From: Holophagaceae bacterium
GTDB lineage: Bacteria > Acidobacteriota > Holophagae > Holophagales > Holophagaceae
Assembly: GCA_025361125.1 (NCBI GenBank)
Contig: JANYBM010000132.1
Coordinates: 1-44,486 of the forward strand
Reading direction: 5' to 3'
Length of the DNA: 44,486 nucleotides
A program made the position numbers and the translations under genes. The first letter of the stretch is position 1. Each line of letters starts with the position of its first letter. Below the pieces are notes generated by a model, which worked only from the letters and a program-made list of their open reading frames with translations, was not told the DNA's origin and did not search any database. This document shows positions 25,493 to 32,207 of the stretch, one piece after another.

Positions 25493-25705
25493 ATGAAAAA
25501 GCTCGTACTCGCAGCCCTGGTCGCCGCCTTTGCCGTGTCCGGTTTCGCCAGTGACACCAAGAAGTGCGATCCCGCGAATTGCAAAGATAAAGCATGCTGC
25601 GACAAGGCCGACAAGAAAGCCTGCAAGGACGGCAAAGCTTGCAAGGACAAGAAGGCTTGTGAAGGCATGAAAAAGCCTGAGACCACTTCGGCTCCCAAGG
25701 CCTGA
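25493..25705 (+). CDS. short secreted Cys/Lys-rich protein
   Basis: A 70-residue protein not matched to a known family. Signal peptide MKKLVLAALVAAFAVSGFA is followed by a mature part of about 51 residues with seven Cys and many Lys. Short repeats of the form KAC-KDG/KDK occur three times (ACKDGKACKDKKACEG), plus a CC pair. The end is MKKPETTSAPKA. A metal-binding or disulfide-rich periplasmic role is plausible; a haem site is not, since there is no CxxCH. GGAGG lies upstream of the ATG and a strong terminator follows, so it is its own transcription unit. Similar short peptides annotated as hypothetical may occur in relatives, which I could not check. Confidence 0.75.
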   Translation: MKKLVLAALVAAFAVSGFASDTKKCDPANCKDKACCDKADKKACKDGKACKDKKACEGMKKPETTSAPKA

Positions 25706-25723
25706 GCCACATTCTGGAATAAC

Positions 25724-25765
25724 AGCTGCGCCTGGTTGCTAGGTCAATCAGGCACAGCTTTTTTT
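25724..25765. terminator. intrinsic terminator after the Cys/Lys-rich gene
   Basis: AGCTGCGCCTG (25724-25734) pairs with CAGGCACAGCT (25749-25759) with one mismatch and a 14-base loop, followed by seven T. It lies between convergent genes and could also serve lipA. Confidence 0.88.
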
Positions 25766-25767
25766 GT

Positions 25768-26661
25768 TCAGGTTGGCGCTGCCTCTAAACTTTCCTTCGC
25801 GTGATAACTGCTTCGCACCAACGGTCCGCTTTCCACGCGTTGGAAACCCATTTCCGCGCCCTTTTGTCGGTACATTTCGAATTCTGCCGGCTCTACATAT
25901 CTTTGCAGCGGCAAGTGCGAAGCCGTGGGTGGCAAGTATTGGCCCAGTGTGGCGATGTCTACGCTGGCCGCACGCCAGTCCTTCATCAATTCCAATACTT
26001 GTTCTGGGGTTTCGCCTAGCCCGACCATGATGCCGCTCTTGGTGCGCAGCTCCGGTTGTGAAGAATCACGGTGTCTGGCCGCGCGGCTGAGAACCGTCAT
26101 GGATTGCGCGTAATCCGCATCGGGGCGCACACGCTTGTAAAGATGGGGCACTGTTTCAACGTTGTGGTTGAGTACCTGGGGCCGGGCTGCCAACACTACG
26201 TTCAATGCATTTTCGTTGCCCCGGAAATCCGGTATCAGTACTTCAACTCCACAACCTTCGTTCAGCGAATGAATCCATTCAATGGTTTTCGCGAAGTGAG
26301 CTGCACCGCCATCCAGCAGATCGTCACGGTTCACCGATGTCACCACTGCGAACTTCAATCGGAGAGAAGCCACGGCCTCAGCCACCCGCTGAGGTTCTCC
26401 GGGATCCAGCACGCCTGGCTGACCCTTGCCCACGCTGCAAAAGCCACAGTGTCGCGTGCAGATATCACCCATCAACATGAAAGTAGCCGTTCGATGCACG
26501 CCCCAACATTCGTTCAAATTGGGGCACCGGGCCTCCTCGCAGACCGTGACAAGGCCTTTCCCGCGCATTAAGGCAGCGACTTCATTAACGATTTCAGGTG
26601 CCGGTATACGGATTTTCAGCCAATCGGGTCGCTTGCCAGGGAGAACGGGGGGACGGGCCAT
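25768..26661 (-). CDS. lipA: lipoyl synthase
   Basis: Radical-SAM enzyme that inserts two sulfurs into the octanoyl group on lipoyl domains of pyruvate and 2-oxoglutarate dehydrogenases and GcvH. With the ATG at 26661 it has 297 residues. The auxiliary-cluster cysteines are C41, C46 and C52 (CEEARCPNLNEC), the SAM-cluster cysteines C68, C72 and C75 (CTRHCGFC), and the C-terminal RSSYHA carries the Ser that ligates the auxiliary cluster. All key residues are present. The longer frame to 26736 begins with TTG and a non-family N-terminus, so ATG before ARPPVLPGKRPDWL is preferred. lipB is not adjacent. The gene diverges from the mini-cytochrome genes across 314 bases. Confidence 0.95.
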   Translation of the reverse strand: MARPPVLPGKRPDWLKIRIPAPEIVNEVAALMRGKGLVTVCEEARCPNLNECWGVHRTATFMLMGDICTRHCGFCSVGKGQPGVLDPGEPQRVAEAVASLRLKFAVVTSVNRDDLLDGGAAHFAKTIEWIHSLNEGCGVEVLIPDFRGNENALNVVLAARPQVLNHNVETVPHLYKRVRPDADYAQSMTVLSRAARHRDSSQPELRTKSGIMVGLGETPEQVLELMKDWRAASVDIATLGQYLPPTASHLPLQRYVEPAEFEMYRQKGAEMGFQRVESGPLVRSSYHAKESLEAAPT

Positions 26662-26745
26662 CGGATGATTCTCATGGGAGTTGTTGCGTTGTGCAACGAG
26701 GTTGGGTTGATGAATGCAAAACACCATGGTTTTCAAGGATATAAA

Positions 26746-26757
26746 TTTTGATCAAAA
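26746..26757. promoter_or_regulatory. 12-bp perfect palindrome, possible operator
   Basis: TTTTGATCAAAA lies in an AT-rich stretch 85 bases upstream of the lipA start and 219 bases before the first mini-cytochrome. It resembles two abutting TTGAT half sites but lacks the four-base spacer of an FNR/CRP box. A regulatory role is only suggested. Confidence 0.3.
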
Positions 26758-26779
26758 ATTGTTAAGGGAAAACGCTAGG

Positions 26780-26802
26780 CAACTGGGCCCATGGACCAGT
26801 TG
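26780..26802. promoter_or_regulatory. 7-bp dyad with 9-base spacer
   Basis: CAACTGG (26780-26786) and CCAGTTG (26796-26802) form a perfect inverted repeat. It may be an operator or a small hairpin in the divergent region. Confidence 0.3.
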
Positions 26803-26940
26803 TGATCTTTTCCCTGAGTTTTGGCCCTTCTCTTGCCCGACCTATGGGTGTAGAAATTTAGAAGACCTTGCGTTCCATTGGCAACCCCCAAGGGATCGCC
26901 AGCTGATTGAAAGTCTTAGTTTTCCTTGCAACCAACCCCC

Positions 26941-26964
26941 CTTGCCTTTTCAGGCAGGCTTTTT
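26941..26964 (+). promoter_or_regulatory. leader hairpin of mini-cytochrome 1, terminator-like
   Basis: CTTGCCT (26941-26947), loop TTTC, AGGCAGG (26952-26958) form a 7-bp stem with one G-U pair, followed by C and five T, then the ribosome site CAGAGG and the ATG at 26976. The same stem, with base changes that keep pairing, lies before the second copy, so it may control expression by attenuation or stabilise the mRNA. Confidence 0.45.
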
Positions 26965-26975
26965 CAGAGGCACCT

Positions 26976-27248
26976 ATGCGCCGCACTCACCTCTCTCTCC
27001 TCGCAGCCGCCGCGATTCTCGTCGTGGGCAGCCCCGCCAACGCCAAAATGCCTTTTGTGAAGAAGGCCAAGGATGCCGGTTTTGCATACATCCAGAACTG
27101 CGCGTCCTGCCATGTGGACAAGATGCCCAAGGCAGCAAGCAAGGGAGAACCCTTCAATGAAGTCGGCAAGTTTCTGATGGTGCAAAAAGCGAAAAACAAG
27201 GCCACCGAAGTGGACGTGGCCTGGCTCAAAGACTACAAAGCCAAGTGA
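26976..27248 (+). CDS. secreted mini-cytochrome c, copy 1
   Basis: A 90-residue protein with signal peptide MRRTHLSLLAAAAILVVGSPANA and a mature part of about 67 residues. One haem-binding motif CASCH follows NCASCHVDKMPK. The rest is Lys-rich: GEPFNEVGKFLMVQKAKNK and VAWLKDYKAK. It is about as short as a c-type cytochrome can be. The distal Met, which normally lies 30 or more residues after CxxCH, is not clear: besides DKMPK right after the haem site there is only KFLM. GAGG lies before the ATG. It is followed after 106 bases by a close paralogue, with no terminator between. A role in periplasmic electron transfer is likely; the partner is unknown. Confidence 0.85.
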   Translation: MRRTHLSLLAAAAILVVGSPANAKMPFVKKAKDAGFAYIQNCASCHVDKMPKAASKGEPFNEVGKFLMVQKAKNKATEVDVAWLKDYKAK

Positions 27249-27318
27249 TCAACAGCTTGGGTCAGAAACATTCACGCTGTGACTGGCTGGAAGCTACCCG
27301 TTATTTTGTTACTCATTC

Positions 27319-27338
27319 GCTTGCTTATTCAGGCAGGC
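27319..27338 (+). promoter_or_regulatory. leader hairpin of mini-cytochrome 2
   Basis: GCTTGCTT (27319-27326), loop ATTC, AGGCAGGC (27331-27338) form an 8-bp stem with G-U pairs, 16 bases before the ATG. It is the counterpart of the hairpin before copy 1; a C-to-T change in the left arm keeps pairing. The T run is not conserved here. Confidence 0.4.
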
Positions 27339-27354
27339 TCCTTCCGAGGTTCTA

Positions 27355-27630
27355 ATGCGTCGAACTAGTCTAGCCCTTCTCGCCGCCGCCGCAATGCTCA
27401 TTGTGGGCAGCCCCGCCAATGCCAAGATGCCTTTCGTCAAGAAGGCCAAGGATGCGGGTTTCACCTACATCGAGAATTGCGCGTCCTGCCATGTGGACAA
27501 GATGCCCAAACTTGCCGCTCACGGCGAACCATTTGGTGAAATCGGCAAGTTCCTGAAGGCTCAGAAGGCCAAGAACAAGGCTGCTGAAGTGGATTTGGCT
27601 TGGCTGAAAGATTACAAACCTGCCAAGTAA
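27355..27630 (+). CDS. secreted mini-cytochrome c, copy 2
   Basis: A 91-residue paralogue of the preceding gene: signal peptide MRRTSLALLAAAAMLIVGSPANA, then a mature part with one CASCH motif, nearly identical around it (KMPFVKKAKDAGF, NCASCHVDKMPK) and ending VDLAWLKDYKPAK. Mature parts are roughly 80 percent identical by eye. The Met in KFLM of copy 1 is Lys here, so that Met is not a conserved axial ligand. The remaining shared Met are KMPF and DKMPK, the latter only a few residues after the haem His. GAGG precedes the ATG. A long hairpin downstream (27672-27720) ends the unit. Confidence 0.85.
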   Translation: MRRTSLALLAAAAMLIVGSPANAKMPFVKKAKDAGFTYIENCASCHVDKMPKLAAHGEPFGEIGKFLKAQKAKNKAAEVDLAWLKDYKPAK

Positions 27631-27671
27631 AAAAGAAGCGTCAGCAATTGATTGGATCAATAACTTAATAA

Positions 27672-27720
27672 CTGGACCCGGTTGCCAGATCATGAGAAAG
27701 GATTTGGCAACCAGGTCCAG
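27672..27720. terminator. long hairpin between convergent mini-cytochrome 2 and lipoprotein genes
   Basis: CTGGACC-C-GGTTGCCA (27672-27687) pairs with TGGCAACC-A-GGTCCAG (27705-27720): a 15-bp stem with one mismatch and a 17-base loop. There is a modest T-rich stretch on the minus side. Likely a two-way terminator. Confidence 0.75.
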
Positions 27721-27732
27721 TGCTTTATTGCC

Positions 27733-28464
27733 CTAGTTGGTGATCTTAGCGTCTTCGACAATCACTGCGTAGGTGTAACCCGATCCGAAATCCTTGTTGA
27801 TCTGTACGATACCTTTCACTGTCACAACATCACCTACTTTGGCTGCGGCTTTGGTGGTCACCGTGATGTCATTGTCACCCTTGCTGGCATCGCCGCTTCC
27901 ATCACGAAGGTGGATCCAGTTCTTGCTCATGACCTCGGAAGTGAACTTCACAACCTTGCCGTGAATGGTGACTGATTTTTCCTTCAATGCCATTTTCTGG
28001 GCGTGAACCTCAGCAACTGTTCGGGCATCTGCCCCAGACGCCTTGTCCACCTTGACGTCCGGCGCATCGGTGGGGCCTTTGGCTGCCGTGGCATGTTGCA
28101 TCGCAGGGTTGGGGGACGCGGTGGGAGCGTCCATGGTGCCGAAAAAAACCACATCGAACTTCCGTTTCAAGGTCTTTGATTCGAAGTTATCCATCTGCAT
28201 GGCGTTGAAAACGGTGACATCGGCACCCTTCTCGATTTTGGTTTCGGGGACCGCAGCCCAGACTTCACCCTTCGCGCTTTGAAGTTTGAGATAGCTATAA
28301 GGTGAAGCGTCAATGCGTTCCAGGAGCTTTCCTGAAATGTTGTTGGCCGGGGCTGCAGCAGGAGCCACTTTGGAGGCGGCTGACTGGGTTACCGTCGGTG
28401 GAGTGTTTCTCTGGCATCCAACAAGCGTTGCCGTAAGCAGGAGTAGGGTGGGAAATGGGCGCAT
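27733..28464 (-). CDS. OB-fold lipoprotein (NrfJ-like)
   Basis: A 243-residue envelope lipoprotein: signal peptide with lipobox LVGC, lipid-anchored Cys17. After an Ala/Pro spacer comes a first beta-rich segment (about 43-110; SGKLLERIDASPYSYLKLQ, GEVWAAVP). A second OB-fold-like segment follows (about 165-243; VTIHGKVVKFTSEVMSKNW, HLRDGSGD, VGDVVTVKGIV). The pattern GKVxKx-KNWxHLRDGTGD is what I recall from NrfJ-type proteins of metal-reducing bacteria, often encoded near multihaem cytochromes. The match is from memory and not tested. GGAG lies before the ATG. It is convergent with the mini-cytochromes, so a link in respiration is possible. Ligand unknown. Confidence 0.75.
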   Translation of the reverse strand: MRPFPTLLLLTATLVGCQRNTPPTVTQSAASKVAPAAAPANNISGKLLERIDASPYSYLKLQSAKGEVWAAVPETKIEKGADVTVFNAMQMDNFESKTLKRKFDVVFFGTMDAPTASPNPAMQHATAAKGPTDAPDVKVDKASGADARTVAEVHAQKMALKEKSVTIHGKVVKFTSEVMSKNWIHLRDGSGDASKGDNDITVTTKAAAKVGDVVTVKGIVQINKDFGSGYTYAVIVEDAKITN

Positions 28465-28555
28465 CAGACTAACTCCATGATGAAGGATTGGTCGCGGGGC
28501 TTGATACCGCGCTAGTGAACAGAATAAACCATTCCCGTCACGCTATCATTCATCC

Positions 28556-29365
28556 ATGTCTGAATTGCCGGCCCCCGCCCCTGAACTCGCACCTGAGCCC
28601 CAGCAAGCGTCTGCGGCCGCCTCGCGGTTCTTTGAACCCCCTAAAGGGTTCGAGACCAAATTTCGGGATCTACCCTTGCGCTTGTCGGCCTTTGAGGGCC
28701 CGCTGGACCTGTTGTTGCACCTGATCCGGGAACAAAAATTGGACATCGTGAATCTGCCCATGGCTGATGTCACCCGGCAGTATATGGATTACCTCCTGCT
28801 GATGGAGGAACTGAACATTGAAATCGCCTCGGAATTCGTGGCTATGGCGGCCCAATTGCTTCAGATCAAATCGCGGCTCATGCTGCCCCGCACTCCTCAG
28901 GAAACTGGGGAAACAGACCCCCGCGAGGATCTCATCCAGAAATTGCTGGATTATCAGCAGGTCAAGGAAGCCGCCAGAGAACTCATCTGCCGTGAATCCG
29001 AATGGCAATCCGTGGTGTACACCAAGGGCTTGGACATCCAGGAACACGCCCGCACCGAAGAAGAGCCTATCCGCGCCACGCTCTTTGACTTGCTCTCGGC
29101 CTATCGAGACGCCTTGAAGCGCTTGCTACCGCCACCGCCCGTGGAGGTACGTACCGCACCCAAGAGCATTGAACAGCGCATCGCTGAAGTTTTAGCTATG
29201 CTTGCAGACCACGGTTGGAAACCTTTTGGTGGGCTTTTGGCGGATGCCCTCACTCGTGAAGAACTGGTGCTGACCTTCCTGGCTTTGTTGGAACTGGTGC
29301 GCACCGGTCGCATCAACCTTGTCCAGGTTGAAACCTTCGGCGAAATCCGTGTGCAGGCGGCTTGA
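28556..29365 (+). CDS. scpA: segregation and condensation protein A
   Basis: Kleisin subunit of the Smc-ScpAB complex, which compacts and segregates the chromosome. It has 269 residues. After a Pro/Ala-rich N-terminus of about 35 residues, the Smc-binding N-terminal helical domain starts with LRLSAFEGPLDLLLHLIREQ and LDIVNLPMADVTRQYMDYL (27 and 19 residues region, typical for ScpA). The C-terminal winged helix ends in TFLALLELVRTGRINLVQVETFGEI. All family landmarks are present. No scpB follows; a four-TM protein gene begins four bases after the stop. No strong ribosome site is seen at the ATG. Confidence 0.94.
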   Translation: MSELPAPAPELAPEPQQASAAASRFFEPPKGFETKFRDLPLRLSAFEGPLDLLLHLIREQKLDIVNLPMADVTRQYMDYLLLMEELNIEIASEFVAMAAQLLQIKSRLMLPRTPQETGETDPREDLIQKLLDYQQVKEAARELICRESEWQSVVYTKGLDIQEHARTEEEPIRATLFDLLSAYRDALKRLLPPPPVEVRTAPKSIEQRIAEVLAMLADHGWKPFGGLLADALTREELVLTFLALLELVRTGRINLVQVETFGEIRVQAA

Positions 29366-29369
29366 GGAG

Positions 29370-29846
29370 ATGACCTTGGCACGCCTTGAAGAAGTTGACC
29401 TCAACGCCTTGCATAGAAGTTATCGTTGGGCCTACCTGGCGGGCCTGGCCCTATGCGTGTTCTGGCCCTTGATGCTTCAGCTGGTGTTCACGAACTTCAT
29501 CACCCCGGGGCAAATCCCACCGGAGGGCGTAGTCAAGCAGTTGGGCTACACCTTCACTGGGCTTGTGCTGCTGGGTGCGGCCTTCGTCACCTGGCGGTGG
29601 GGGAAGGTCCGGGCGGGGTTTGGAAGCCTGGACGCGGCAGCAAGGCCCAAAGTGATGGCTCGTGAAATCCTGCTCTATTCTGCTCTTTTCGAGGTGAGCT
29701 GCTTTTTTGGGGTGGCCTACTGGGCCCTTGCAGGGGTTGAAGGCATCCGTTTTGCGCGCAGCTTCATCGTTCTCACCAGCATCATGTTCTTCTGCTTCGT
29801 TCCCCGATTTGGCGCATGGCTGCGGGCCGCCGAAGGCGAGGTGTGA
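29370..29846 (+). CDS. four-TM membrane protein, unknown function
   Basis: A 158-residue protein not recognised. Four hydrophobic helices lie near residues 20-40, 60-78, 102-120 and 127-144, for example AYLAGLALCVFWPLMLQLVF and GYTFTGLVLLGAAFVTW. Loops are short; N- and C-termini are probably cytoplasmic. GAGGAG lies directly before ATG 29370, a little close; TTG 29376, two codons later, would have ideal spacing. The frame extends upstream to 29319 but overlaps scpA. It follows scpA by four bases, so the two are cotranscribed. The place scpB often has is taken by this gene. Confidence 0.7.
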   Translation: MTLARLEEVDLNALHRSYRWAYLAGLALCVFWPLMLQLVFTNFITPGQIPPEGVVKQLGYTFTGLVLLGAAFVTWRWGKVRAGFGSLDAAARPKVMAREILLYSALFEVSCFFGVAYWALAGVEGIRFARSFIVLTSIMFFCFVPRFGAWLRAAEGEV

Positions 29847-29924
29847 TCTCAGCTTTCAGCTCCAAGTTGTTTTGTCGAATTGTCCTACTCAGGGTTATGC
29901 TTGGCCTTGACCCTTGTTGCTCCC

Positions 29925-32207
29925 ATGGCCCAAAAACCCCCTACAGATAGAATCACCAAGCCCGTAGAGGCAGACCGCACTGTGCGCCTTCCCCGAAAAG
30001 ACTTAGGGATCGAGAAGGACGAGCCCACCCGGGCCCTCCAGATGGAAGTCCCCAAAGCCGACTCGACCCTGCGTTTAAAGCGGGAGGAGATGTCCCTGGA
30101 AGAACCCACCGTGGCCTTGCAGGCGGGCGTGCCCAAAGCCGACGCGACCCTGCGTTTGAAGCGGGAGGAGATGTCCCTGGAAGAACCCACTGTCGCCTTG
30201 CAGGCAGGCGTGCCCAAAGCTGACGCGACCTTGCGTTTGAAGCGGGAAGAGATGTCCCTGGAAGAACCCACCGTGGCCTTGCAGGCCGGTGTGCCCAAAG
30301 CCGGATCCACCTTGCGTTTGAAGCGGGAAGAGCTGTCCCTGGAAGAGCCCACCCAGGCCCTTGAGCGCCCCAGGCTTAGGACTGCCATGGAAGTCATTGA
30401 CGAAGCTACCCAAGTCGAGACCCCCCAGATCAAGCCTTCTGTGATGATGCCGGATGCCTCGGATATTCCCTCATGGGAAGAGAGCACCCAGTTCTTTACT
30501 CCGCCTCCCGGTGGCCACGCTGCGACCACAGTGCAAGTGTTGCGCTCCCTGGAACCAGCGCCATTGCCCGTGGACCCGGGCGACTCCATGGATGAGACCT
30601 TCTCTCATGGCGCTGTGCCAGCACATCCCGCGGTCGCAATAGGTTCCCAGGCAGAACCCGCCGGCTTGATGTTGGTTTCGGAAATTTCCGAGACAGAAGA
30701 AGAGACGCTGGTCCTCCCTGATATGCACGAGTTGGATGAACTGCCGAACGCCATGAGAGCTACCATGGTGATGCCCATTCTGGAAGCGCCTGCGGCCCAG
30801 CAAAAGCCCGAGTCCATGGAAACCACAGCCATCGTCCAGGTGGAACTGGCACCACCACCCATGGAAAAGACCATGGTGATGTCCATTCTGGAAGCGCCCG
30901 CGGCCCAGCAAAAGCCCGAGTCCATGGAAGCCACAGCCATCGTCCAGGTGGAACCGGCACCAGCACCCACGGAAAAGACCATGGTGATGTCCATTTTGGA
31001 AGCGCCAAGGCCTTCGCAGCTACCTGAACCCATGGAGGCGACAATCCTCATGCAGGTGGAATCACCGCCAATGCCCATGGAAGAGACGGTAGTGTTGTCC
31101 GCGCTGGAAGCGACTGTGGGGCCACCCACGCCCGAGCCCATGGAAGCCACCACCGTCATGCATGTGCCCGCCGAAGAACCCTCGGCCTACCTGACCCGTC
31201 AGGGGCAATCTCCTTGGCCCCTTTCCCCAGAATCAGCTGAGCCTTCGCCCGTCTCAACTCAATTGATGTCCGAATCCTTGCTTTCGAAGGCCATGGAGGC
31301 TACCAACAGCAACTCGGATTCAGGGCTTGCGCCGATACCCCCAGAGGTTTCGGCCATTGAAGAAGATTCTCCACTGGCCAGGGCAGGGGAATTTCCCGTA
31401 TTGCCCAATCCGACTCGTCCAGCGAGCCCAAGTCAAGAAAGAACCACAGATACTTCCATCGGGATGGTGGTGACTCCACCCACCTTGCTCATGCCTGTTC
31501 AGCGACCGCTTGACCCGACGGTGCCTATCCAGCGACCCACGACTCCGCCAGCTCCACCAGCTCCATTGGCTGCTGCGTCAGAGCCGTATCAAGTGTCAGG
31601 CATGCCAGCCAAGCCAGCACCCAGATCATCGCAGCCGATGCACGCCCCACCTGAATCCAAGCCTAAGCAAACCAGGCCAGTGGAACACGCAGTGTCTGGT
31701 GCATTGCCTTCGGTTCCGGGTTACCCCGACCGCCGAGTTCCAACATCAGTACCTGAACCCAAATTCCAAACAAAACCCATGGACAGACCCGCGAGTCCGG
31801 TCAGGCTTGCAAGTCCTGCTTACGTTCCGATAGCGTCGCAGGACCTTCCTGCTGGGAGCTTATCGAAGATTTGGATTTCGGGAGCCATTGGTGCTTTGCT
31901 ACTGGTCATTGGAGGGGTGTATTTCACATTTTTCAGGCCTCCTTTGAACACTAAATCACCACTGATAACCCTACCTAACCAAACCGCCGAACCTATTTTG
32001 CCAGTTCCGACCGATATGCAAGGCACTCTGGCTCAAGCAAAAGCCGGTGACAGCAAGGCTATGCACATGCTTGGCGTTAGCTTCTATTACGGGCTGAACG
32101 TACCCCAGAACAGGGCCGAAGGCCTGCGGTGGATGCGGAAGGCCGCCGCGGCAGGCAATGAAAAAGCCAAGAGTGATCTCCGGCAAATGGAGACCGGAAA
32201 CCGCTGA
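29925..32207 (+). CDS. Thr-motif tandem-repeat membrane protein with C-terminal Sel1 repeat
   Basis: A 760-residue protein not matched to a named family. Residues about 42-149 are four 27-residue repeats with core ATLRLKREEMSLEEPTVALQ. Residues about 280-420 are four 36-residue repeats with core TMVMSILEAP, ESMEATAIVQVE. A Pro/Ser-rich stretch follows to about 648, then one TM helix (649-671, KIWISGAIGALLLVIGGVYF) and a Sel1-type repeat (about 708-755, KAMHMLGVSFYYGLNVPQN). There is no signal peptide, so the repeat part should be cytoplasmic and Sel1 periplasmic. More than 20 Thr residues sit in T-x-x-[LVMI], the pattern FHA domains prefer around phosphothreonine. A phospho-scaffold is inferred. 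The start is uncertain: ATG 29925 lacks a clear ribosome site, and the frame goes back to TTG 29880. The stop abuts the uvrC stop. Confidence 0.75.
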   Translation: MAQKPPTDRITKPVEADRTVRLPRKDLGIEKDEPTRALQMEVPKADSTLRLKREEMSLEEPTVALQAGVPKADATLRLKREEMSLEEPTVALQAGVPKADATLRLKREEMSLEEPTVALQAGVPKAGSTLRLKREELSLEEPTQALERPRLRTAMEVIDEATQVETPQIKPSVMMPDASDIPSWEESTQFFTPPPGGHAATTVQVLRSLEPAPLPVDPGDSMDETFSHGAVPAHPAVAIGSQAEPAGLMLVSEISETEEETLVLPDMHELDELPNAMRATMVMPILEAPAAQQKPESMETTAIVQVELAPPPMEKTMVMSILEAPAAQQKPESMEATAIVQVEPAPAPTEKTMVMSILEAPRPSQLPEPMEATILMQVESPPMPMEETVVLSALEATVGPPTPEPMEATTVMHVPAEEPSAYLTRQGQSPWPLSPESAEPSPVSTQLMSESLLSKAMEATNSNSDSGLAPIPPEVSAIEEDSPLARAGEFPVLPNPTRPASPSQERTTDTSIGMVVTPPTLLMPVQRPLDPTVPIQRPTTPPAPPAPLAAASEPYQVSGMPAKPAPRSSQPMHAPPESKPKQTRPVEHAVSGALPSVPGYPDRRVPTSVPEPKFQTKPMDRPASPVRLASPAYVPIASQDLPAGSLSKIWISGAIGALLLVIGGVYFTFFRPPLNTKSPLITLPNQTAEPILPVPTDMQGTLAQAKAGDSKAMHMLGVSFYYGLNVPQNRAEGLRWMRKAAAAGNEKAKSDLRQMETGNR
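30048..30371 (+). repeat. four tandem 81-bp repeats (27 codons)
   Basis: Units start at 30048, 30129, 30210 and 30291, each with GTSCCCAAAGCC, TTGAAGCGGGA and CTGGAAGAACCCACC-like blocks. Copies 1-3 are almost identical in DNA, the fourth diverges near its end. The high identity suggests recent expansion and possible copy-number variation between strains. Confidence 0.9.
30762..31185 (+). repeat. four 108-bp repeats (36 codons), partly diverged
   Basis: Units start at 30762, 30870, 30978 and 31086. The first two are nearly identical (ACCATGGTGATG, GAAGCGCC, GCCCAGCAAAAGCCCGAGTC); the third and fourth are diverged and the last is shorter. Each encodes T-hydrophobic motifs at both ends. Confidence 0.85.

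Larger units (their letters stand above)
26662..26975. other. intergenic region between lipA and the first mini-cytochrome
   Basis: About 314 bases without a supportable gene. It holds the promoters of lipA and the cytochrome gene, a 12-bp palindrome (26746-26757), a 7-bp dyad (26780-26802) and a leader hairpin (26941-26964), listed separately. AT content is high around 26740-26770, as expected for promoters. Confidence 0.5.

Noticed and set aside
26746-26757. FNR or CRP site
   Set aside because: The half sites abut; the four-base or six-base spacer of those boxes is missing.
30048-31185. CRISPR-like array
   Set aside because: Units are adjacent without spacers and all lie in one reading frame.
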